64,000 nucleotides of DNA from Trema orientale. Its lineage: Eukaryota; Streptophyta; Magnoliopsida; Rosales; Cannabaceae. Where the stretch lies: positions 3,141,828-3,205,827 of the forward strand of contig JXTC01000003.1 in NCBI GenBank assembly GCA_002914845.1, given 5' to 3'. This document shows, one piece after another, positions 56,501-64,000 of this stretch. The translations under genes and the position numbers were made by a program. Within the stretch, counting starts at the first letter, position 1. Every line of letters begins with the position of its first letter. Below the pieces are notes generated by a model. That model saw only the letters and a list, made by a program, of their open reading frames with translations, searched no databases and was not told the origin of the DNA.

Positions 56501-59500
56501 TCCTCAATTCTCTCTCTCTTCTTTCTCTCATCTCTTCTAAATTCTCACTCTTGTTCTATATCAATATCACATCAGATTCAAACTAAAAACCACCAAAAGA
56601 GTAGTATAAAGCATTTCACATCAGATTCAAACCAAAAACCACCAAAAGAATAATATAAAGTATATCCATACCTTTTCTATTTCATCAAGAACAAAAGGGT
56701 TCTCTCTCAAGTACTGCAATGCCCTGTCCCTCCCTTGTCCTAACCTTTAAGCAGAAAGGAAAAGAATAGCCCAGCAATAAGAGGCCTTATTTTTGTATCT
56801 TAACATATAACTAATTTCCAAGACTAACCCAAGTAAAAAAAAAAAAAAAAAAATTAAAAAAAAAAGAGAGAAAGTAAATAAGATGAACTTATGCTAACTT
56901 TTCATTCAAAAAAGTTAAAAGTCAAGAGTAGCAAAAGAATTAAGATCGTAATATGCTAATATTCTACGAATGGTAATATTATCATGAACTGACAAGTCAA
57001 AGCAGATAATTGTCATGGTCCAGACAAAAATAACTTGACTTTGGATGCTTACTTCTTTTACCAGATATCAAACCACTAGAAAGCAAGCTGCAAATAGAAA
57101 TTCAAGGACAAACCTGTGGTCCCCATAGCTATACCAAGAGCCCTTCTTTGCTATAACCTCCATCATTTCAGCACAATCCAAAACACAACCCTGGAAGAGA
57201 AAACAGATTCCAATGGGATATGTTTTTTTACATTCTGCGGGCAAAACAGATCGTGTTCTGTTACTATACTTACCAGTTTACTTACTCCCTCTCCGAATAT
57301 AATTTCAAATTCAGCCTGCTTGTATGGCCTTGAAACCTGTGAAAAGTACGACTTATATAAGGATATTTCTACAAATGAAAATACTACTTAAAAAAACAAT
57401 GGTGGACAAACAATTAGAATAATAAATAGAAGTAGAAGCTTATAAAATATACTAAAATTCTCAGTCAAACTCTTTTGTAGTTGCAGCAGATCAATCTCTT
57501 CTCACTAATAGGCAGATATTAGAGCATGTCCACTAAACAAGGTAATGAATGACTGTAATCCATTTCAGTGAAATCATTCATCTAAAATAGTTTTACAGAG
57601 AAAAAAAATAAATAAATAAAAGGAACACTATCTAAGCAAGGTACACACTCATGGACTGAGGTACAACTATACCTTGCTCTTCTGTACTCTCACACGAACA
57701 CGAACCCCAATCTCTTCATCTCCTTTAACCTAATCAATATAGATCCATGAGTAACGAACATTATAGGATACCACTAAGAAAACATGAAAAGAAAATGTAT
57801 ACAGATAAGCATGTTATGTCAAGAAGCTCTGCACAACCACACCAGAAAATAGAAAAAGTGCATGGGAAAGAAAAAGGGAGTTAGCTATAGTGCTTACAGA
57901 TTTTATCTTCCCTGTAGAACGTATTTCAAGACGAACTGAGGCAAAGAACTTCAATGCAATTCCACCACTCGTCACTTCTGGATTCCCATAATATACACCA
58001 ATCTTACAAAATCCAGAACCAAAGTCGTCAGTTTCTAAATTAAACTAATACATATGATCCAATGTGTACTTGACATCAATATACAAGAAAAAATAAATCC
58101 ACAACTGAACTTATATGGACCCAGGCGATGTCATCAATAATAATGGCAATGATACCATAAATGATGCCATCAAAGAGATTATATAAAGTATAAATACTGG
58201 AAAAAAGTTACCTTATATCGTATTTGATTCAAAAATATAAGAGTACAGCCAGCTTTAGAAGCATTTCCTGACATTTTACGCAACGCTTGGCTCATCAGAC
58301 GTGCTTGCAACCCCATTTGCTGCATACCAATCTCACCCTACAATAGACAAGACCAAAAGGACGGAATCAGAAGTTGGCAACCTCCACAAGTAAAAATGTA
58401 GAACCACAAAAGAAGCTCACTTCAATCTCTGCACGTGGAGTGAGAGCAGAGACAGAATCAACACAGATGAGATCTATGGCACCAGACCTGCACATACGAT
58501 CTGCAACTGATATAGAGAAGATCAATTAGCACATCATGTCTGCAAATAAGAACTCTCATGCGTGACGAATATATATAAAGTATATATAAGACAGTTGAAA
58601 ATGTAAACTAGTGTAATCTACAGCACCGGATATCCACAAATCAATCATGCAAGATAATATTGGTACAAGCACCAAAGTAGTAGTTGAATGCTGCCAGATC
58701 TTACTCTCAAGTGCCATTTCACCGTGATCAGGCTGACAGACAATTAGATTTTCAACGTCAACTCCCAGTGCTTTAGAATATGCTGGATCAAAAGCGTGCT
58801 CTGCATCAACCAGCATAGCATTTCCTCCTAGCTTCTGCCGAGATACCGTTTAAAAGCTCAATGCTTATCTCATTACAAAAAGATTTAGAGGGGTGCACCC
58901 AGATAATTGAAGTTTAAAAAAATTATACAAAATTTCAATTGAATTTGGTACCTGCACCTCTGCAATGGCATGGAGTGCTAAAGTGGTCTTTCCACTACTT
59001 TCTGGTCCAAAAATCTGAAAAACTAAGCAGAAGATAAAGAACCCATTTCTGGAAGATGCTACGAATTTAAAATCAAAATGCTAAACAAAGTTTTTAAAGA
59101 TCATAAAATATGCCGAAGATTCACTGCTCCAGTCAATTGATAACTGATAACAGATATGAGATCAACAAGAGACAAATTATAGGATTGCTCATCGCTTAGA
59201 GTGCAATCATATAGCATGATTGCTCATTGCTTATAATGCAATTAAGTAGCATGCTAAATTTCCAGCCCAAAAAAAATAAAAAGGTAGTATTCTGTATTTA
59301 TTAATAGCATACTTGCCAAGAGATGAGTTCCATTTTTTATTAAAAATATATCATTTGAACAACCAGAAATAAGAATTCATTAGTTGATGTTGAGGATATA
59401 TTTGTACATTGGATGCTAATCAAAAGTAGAACCACGTGAAAAAAGAATGAACCTAAAAATTCAGAATGCATTGACTAGTCTAACTTGTTGAAACCACATC

Positions 59501-62500
59501 GTACACAGTGATACTACTGATGTGATGGTTTAAATGATTGATTAATACTGGTGGAACTCATCAGTGTACAACGTATTCTCATTGGAAATCTTTATAGTAG
59601 GCAACATAAGCTTCAAAACTCTAAAAAAAAACCATTGAACTTCTGTTTCTTAAATAATAAAAGTCATACACCAGACAGTCATCATATACTACGTAAGCTA
59701 TTTCATGTTTAGATGCCAGTGGATATGTCATGTAATACGCCAGCATGAGTATTGATCAGTAAATAACAATCTCTTTATGTCCAGTGGAAGATAGAAAACA
59801 CGATTCCAAACATTGAAGCATACTTCCAGATTGCTCGGCGTCTATGTAATTTCAGAAAATAAGAACAATTACAGCGAATTCCATACTGTAAGAAAAGGAA
59901 AACACACCAGAAAAACCTATCTATGAGGCACGTGCTGCAGGAAAGCATAGAGAGAAAATTGCTATATGAAAATATGCAGACAATTACCTCCACAATTCTT
60001 CCTCTCGGGAGGCCACCACCCAAGGCAAGGTCTAATGTCAAACAGCCACTGGGGAAAGTCTCACTGCAATGGAGAAAATGCAATATAATATATTTCCTTT
60101 AAAATCCTAAATGTAATTAGTGTAGGCATCACCAATGCTGCTTCCAGCCTCCAGGCATTTAACATATTTTAAAATAAATGCCAAAGAGGGCCATAAAAAG
60201 AGAGTGATATCAACAAAAGAAAATACATACACCAAAGCTCCACCAGCACTGCCTAATCTTGTGACACTTCCTTTTCCAAACGAGCTATTTATATCGTTCA
60301 TTGCTGCTTCCAGTGCTTTTTGCTGACAGAGAATAATACAGACATTTGAGCTAATGTCTAGCAAGTCAACATGTATGCTACTTGGCATCCAAGAGAGGAA
60401 AAGAAGGCTCACAATAACACCCCAAGCAGCAAAACTAGTATTTTTAAAGCAATAAAACAAACAAACAAACAAATGAAAAAAGACTAACGAAAATCAGAGC
60501 ACGTCTAAAAATATAAATAGAAACAAATCTGGATAAATATATGTAAAGAAATCAGCTCGTAACAATTAATGTAAGATTCTAGAGTATAGGGGTCATAAAA
60601 AATTGTGATTTCCTAATGATTACATATGTTTTGGTCCTTGACGAAGTGGGTTGGCTCAAGTAGTAAGAACACCCACTACTTAGGATTTCGGTCCTAGGTT
60701 CGAGTCATACCGAGAGTAGGCGTGAAAGCTTATAATCCCTAATAGGGTGGGATGGGGATGGGGTAGTAGTAGCTATTTTCCTTTAATTTGTAATAAGTGG
60801 AGGTCATTAGTTAAACCCCACTTTTAAGGAAAAAAAAAAAAGAACATATGTTTTGGTCCAGAAGTTGATAGAGGTTCAAAATGGAAACTTTGAAACTACC
60901 CACAGGCCATTGATTTAATAACAGTCATCTTGCATACAAAATGTACCGTCAACTACGGGCAATGTAATCACTGACAATATCTGCAGCAATCAGATAATCG
61001 AGGGATTGGATTTCTTTGTTATAATTTTTTCATATTGTTTTCCTTTCGATTGACCTCTTGCCCTCTAAGATCTGCATATACTAATCTTTCATTAATAATA
61101 GTAGCTTCCTAGTTTCCATTCTTTTATTAGAAAAGAAAATAAAAAGGTGAAGGAGAAATCCACTTATACAGGAAACATAGATAGACAATTTTAGAAAACT
61201 TAGTAATTGAAAATGTAAATGAGTAGAGAACAAATGAAAGTTAAATTCAATATCCAATCAGGTAGTCATCTGAGGATTTCAACTTTGGTATTTGAGTGGG
61301 AATCTTCTAAACCTACTTTTTCTTTCGTTGGATAACAATACTGTATTGAAAAGACTAATAAGATACAGTATAAGGACAAGAGAACAAACTGCCCTCTATC
61401 AGCAAAAAGTAAGCTTTCCTCTTTTATCCCTAATCTCACCATCCAAACCTTCAAAAGCTCCACTACTATTTGTCTAACCAAAAATAACTTGAATCCTTGA
61501 AAACAAGATATATCTTCTGATTCTCCATCATCATCCCCGTTGTTTGTGCGAGTGAAGAAAGCCTTGATCATTTATTTTTTTGCATTGTCAAACAGCTTTA
61601 TTTCTGTGGTATTGGTTGTTGAAATGTCTAATTTTTAGCCATTCTACTGCTAATTTGGCTGCAAAGGAATTCTTATATCTGTATGACTAGTTTCAAGATG
61701 GAATCTTTTTTGCACCAGGTTTTCTCATGGGCATTTTCAGCTAAAGGGTTCAAGGATCTCCAGCTTTTATGATTTTTAAGAATTGGACGATTTTTTTTTT
61801 TTTTTGAGTTGATTCTCATTTTTGTTCAACTTGTTTCTTTTTTTGAAAAAAAAAAAATCAAAGTAAACACAATATCAAAATCTATTCATTATAGGAAGAG
61901 GGCAATGCAAAAAGCAAATAATTCACACTCTAAACTGTACTTTTAGCCATGTAACCGCTTTCAACCCCAACTTTTACTTCTTTTGATAAGTATCCCAGAT
62001 TTCTCTGCTGTGATAACAGACCAAGGAAAGTTTCCTACTACAAGAAGCACATTCACATGCAAAGTCCTAACTCGGACACAATGATAAAAAGATTTAACTT
62101 CCTCTGCTACAATCCAAAACTTCATTCAAGAAAAAGCACCTTCAGCTAGGTGCAATTCACAAACATAGTAAGTACAACCAACAGATGCAGTTTCTTTCAC
62201 CCAACTCGTTCAAATGGGCCGGCATTCAAGAATTTTAAGAAACCCACTAAGTTAACCGCCAAACCGATTGAAACTAACAAAGATATGCCAAGATCCTCCT
62301 CCTGAGATATCAAAACTCTACAACAAAAATGCACAAAAGTACAATAATAATATTTACAATCGCATGGCTTTTCTCAACCTATTACTCTCCTCTCCTAAGA
62401 CCTAATTAACTTTCCGAGCAACAAACAAACAAAACTTCATTCATTCATATTGCCTTGTTCCATTTCTGGCCTAATAAATTTGGGCATATATATTGCATAC

Positions 62501-62903
62501 TAATCCACAACAAAACCTAATTCAAAACAATTCAAACAAAATCAAAGCGGTTTCCAGAACAAACAGTGGTTCAATACAATGGAGAAGGAAAAAAAAAAAA
62601 AGAAATTTGCACACAAAACAGAGAAAGAAAAGCATTATGCCTAATAATGGTGAAGTAGAAAGAGAAAAGAGAGCATACGCGGTCGATGAAACGGGGGTCG
62701 AATTCGCCGGAGAGAGCGCCATTGATTTTGCCTTCGAACTCGCAACGAATTCTCCTCAGTGGTTTAATGGCGGTCAGGCGTGAAGAAGAAGAAGAAGAAG
62801 AAGAAGAAGAAGGAGGAGGGAAGAATCTGGTGGTGGTTGAAGTAAGAGTTGGTCTGAAATGAGGGCTTAGGTTTGGAAGAGGAAGCACCGATATTGACTC
62901 CAT
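53522..62903 (-). CDS. RECA1: Chloroplast-type RecA recombinase, thirteen exons
   Basis: Exons in order of translation: 62903-62679, 60322-60231, 60063-59988, 59014-58952, 58834-58705, 58506-58421, 58337-58212, 58002-57898, 57729-57673, 57336-57274, 57190-57114, 56744-56672, 53629-53522. They total 1,281 nt (426 aa), in phase, with GT-AG borders. Residues 1 to about 50 form a Ser-rich transit-like peptide. The core has [19 protein letters not shown], Walker A GPESSGKT (134-141), Walker B LICVD (208-212), [17 protein letters not shown] and the DNA-loop region [17 protein letters not shown]. It ends in an acidic tail ([11 protein letters not shown]). It agrees with Arabidopsis RECA1 (439 aa), which acts in recombinational repair and stability of the plastid genome; that role is inferred. 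The last intron (3.0 kb) contains an LTR element, and intron 1 contains a SINE. Exon 6 uses the acceptor TATATCAG before TTGCAG, fixed by phase. Confidence 0.95.
54088..54474 (+). repeat. Left LTR of the gag-only element
   Basis: Begins TGAAGAGGGATACGAATAAGC and ends CTACATCA. It contains a TATA-like CTATAAATAAGCTCTTC at about 54277-54293 and a CT-rich end. Confidence 0.8.
55099..56032 (+). pseudogene. Gypsy-type gag-like region, frame broken
   Basis: From the ATG at 55099 the frame gives a Tyr/His-rich start, a TGA at 55153-55155, and then continues open to 55707 with [29 protein letters not shown] and [13 protein letters not shown]. This is the pattern of Ty3/gypsy retrotransposon gag (xFDGx...W...VEEYF..........W). 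Coding sequence then goes on in another frame (about 55690-56032) with acidic repeats and [16 protein letters not shown]. No zinc knuckle was seen. It is related to the relic at 22539-23130. The broken frame suggests an old copy. Confidence 0.65.
56175..56565 (+). repeat. Right LTR of the gag-only element
   Basis: Begins TGATGAGGAATATAAATAAGC and ends CTATATCA. It is colinear with the left LTR through its whole length, with scattered substitutions. Confidence 0.8.
56570..56661. repeat. Tandem duplication, period 49 bp, beside RECA1 exon 12
   Basis: CACATCAGATTCAAACYAAA..ACCACCAAAAGARTARTATAAAG occurs at 56570 and 56619. The second copy ends 10 bases before the exon 12 donor. Confidence 0.85.
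60638..60843 (+). mobile_element. tRNA-derived SINE in RECA1 intron 1
   Basis: A-box-like GTTGGCTCAAGTAGTAAG near 60650, B-box GGTTCGAGTCA near 60696, and an A-rich tail. A perfect 16-bp target duplication, ACATATGTTTTGGTCC, lies at 60622-60637 and 60844-60859. It is inserted opposite to the gene's direction. Confidence 0.92.
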
Positions 62904-63337
62904 TACTACTCGATTCTTCTAAGAGGGAGAGGCATTCAATGAATGGAAGGAAGAAACTGTTAAAGTACTAGAAAGGAAAACCAGGCGCGAATTTGCCTTT
63001 TTCCCCTGCTCAACTACACTCTACACATTACACACATCATACATGTTCTAAAACATTGTCTTTTCTTATTTTTATTTTAATTATTAATTTGGGTCTTACA
63101 ACGTTTACTATTGTTCATCTATTCCTGAATTCTACGGTGCTATGAGGCACTATTTTTGGCATCATCATATGCACAATGTGCAATTATAATCAATCAATTA
63201 GATACGTCTACGTTGTGTCGGGCACCAATATATATAGTCTGTAGCATTATTGCTACCCTAAATTTTATCCATTACTCTCAGTTTTTTTTTTTTTAAATAA
63301 ACGATTACTCTAAGTTATATTAAAACTAAATTTGAAT
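62904..63337. other. RECA1 upstream region, no other gene seen
   Basis: Includes the probable RECA1 promoter and 5' UTR (62904 to about 63050, on the minus strand). No clear core element was identified. Confidence 0.5.
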
Positions 63338-63579
63338 ACTCCCAAGGGTGGTCAAAGTGGCAAGGAGCTTGAACTTAAGGCCTTCTCTCACTTAGGGAGG
63401 GTGAGGTCATGAGTTCGAGCCCCCACGTCGCCCTTGGGAGCCCAACCGAATGGAGAGGGTGAGGTCATGAGTTCGAGCCTCCACGTCGCCCTTGGGGTCC
63501 CAACCGAATGGAGGTGGCTCTGGGAAGTGACCCGCCACCGGGATCTCATCCGCCCTTTTTTATTATCAAAAAAAAAAAA
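63338..63579 (+). mobile_element. tRNA-derived SINE with a duplicated B-box segment
   Basis: A-box-like AGTGGCAAGGAGCTTGAAC near 63355; B-box GAGTTCGAGCC at about 63410 and again at about 63468; A-rich tail. It is flanked by a 13-bp repeat ACTAAATTTGAAT (63325-63337, 63580-63592). A 58-bp unit (63397-63454, 63455-63512) is tandemly duplicated with few differences. Confidence 0.88.
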
Positions 63580-63592
63580 ACTAAATTTGAAT

Positions 63593-64000
63593 TTCATATC
63601 ACGCATATAAAGTTATTTAGATACCATATTCTTTAACAAATCCCGCTCCATTTGGAACCCAAATTTTAGAGAGAAAAAAAAAATTGTGAGCAAAAGGTCA
63701 AAAAAAAAAAAGAAAGAGAAATATTTTTCCTACAATTTTATATAATTTTATTTTAAAACTATTGGCTTTACTAATTAGTGTGTCCAAATTCTATATACTA
63801 AGAAAATAACATCAAATCTAATTTTTGTTTTTGGGTGCACAAATAGTCTCTAAAGTATCCACTCTGTGACAATTTGGTCATCAAAGTTTTAATTGCAGCA
63901 GTTAAGCCCACAAACTTTCTGATTTGTAGCAATTTAGTCCCTAGACTGTCTAAATTGCAAGCTTTAAATTCTTGACCAAAAATACACATAAAGAGCACAT
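63593..64000. other. Intergenic; from about 63833 a probable Mutator-type MITE running out of the window
   Basis: GGGTGCACAAATAGTC at 63833 is followed by alternating TTTGGTC, TTAAGCCC and TTTAGTCCCTAGACTG motifs, the same style as the elements at 25.5 and 49.1 kb. The right end lies outside the window. Confidence 0.35.

Larger units (their letters stand above)
54088..56565 (+). mobile_element. Short gag-only LTR retrotransposon (TR-GAG-like) in the last RECA1 intron
   Basis: Two similar LTRs (54088-54474, 387 bp; 56175-56565, 391 bp) flank about 1.7 kb. Directly after the left LTR comes TGGTATCA, the usual tRNA-Met primer-binding core. A purine-rich GGGAGAA precedes the right LTR. The interior has a gypsy-type gag-like region but no protease, reverse transcriptase or integrase. 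Elements of this build are described in plants as TR-GAG. It lies antisense to RECA1. No clean 5-bp target duplication was found (flanks ATAAA and ATATC). Confidence 0.8.

Noticed and set aside
57116-60472. ORFs of 86-121 codons on both strands
   Set aside because: They are RECA1 exons running into introns, or antisense shadows of them; the spliced model explains them.

Overview
This is a 64 kb piece of a nuclear chromosome from a plant, almost certainly a eudicot. The evidence is GT-AG introns, a gene for the photosystem II subunit PsbR with a chloroplast transit peptide, a plastid-type RecA, AT-rich intergenic DNA, and many plant-type transposons. The species cannot be named from the sequence. 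There is one assembly gap (N run, 14390-14967).

Five host genes can be supported. (1) A MOS2/GPKOW-like G-patch and KOW RNA-binding protein, single coding exon, minus strand, 10367-11599. (2) A single-exon DUF1645 protein, plus strand, 30536-31906, with a 15-codon upstream ORF. (3) A renalase-like FAD/NAD(P)-binding oxidoreductase, plus strand, nine coding exons, 41948-46129, 370 aa as modelled. (4) PsbR, plus strand, five exons, 50352-52365, 139 aa, with two G-boxes and an I-box upstream. (5) A chloroplast RECA1-type recombinase, minus strand, thirteen exons, 53522-62903, 426 aa as modelled. The exon sets of genes 3-5 were rebuilt by hand from splice sites and reading phase. Each sums to a multiple of three with no internal stop. 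PsbR and RECA1 are convergent neighbours and both serve the plastid (photosystem II assembly; plastid DNA repair). The other genes show no functional link to each other.

Most of the rest is transposon debris. From left to right: the edge of a probable Ty3/gypsy LTR and a three-exon relic of an RPA1 C-terminal domain (1-1.9 kb); tandem duplications (3.5-4.1 kb); a DUF1985-bearing Mutator-like relic (7.3-9.8 kb); a SINE and a solo LTR (13.7-15.2 kb); a dead Ty1/copia element (17.06-21.88 kb); a gag-like relic and another solo LTR (22.4-24.2 kb); many MITEs, including a near-identical pair with 9-bp target duplications (34.5 and 35.0 kb); a hAT-type element nested in a probable LTR (46.8-47.5 kb); a Mutator-type fold-back element with a 90-bp internal repeat (49.1-49.6 kb); a short LTR element carrying only gag-like sequence inside the last RECA1 intron (54.1-56.6 kb); and two more SINEs (60.6 and 63.3 kb).

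I found no convincing new multi-gene system. The most unusual items are the gag-only LTR element in the last intron of RECA1 and its distant relative at 22.5-23.1 kb, the twin 172-bp Mutator-type MITEs, the 90-bp-period fold-back element upstream of PsbR, and a SINE with a duplicated B box.
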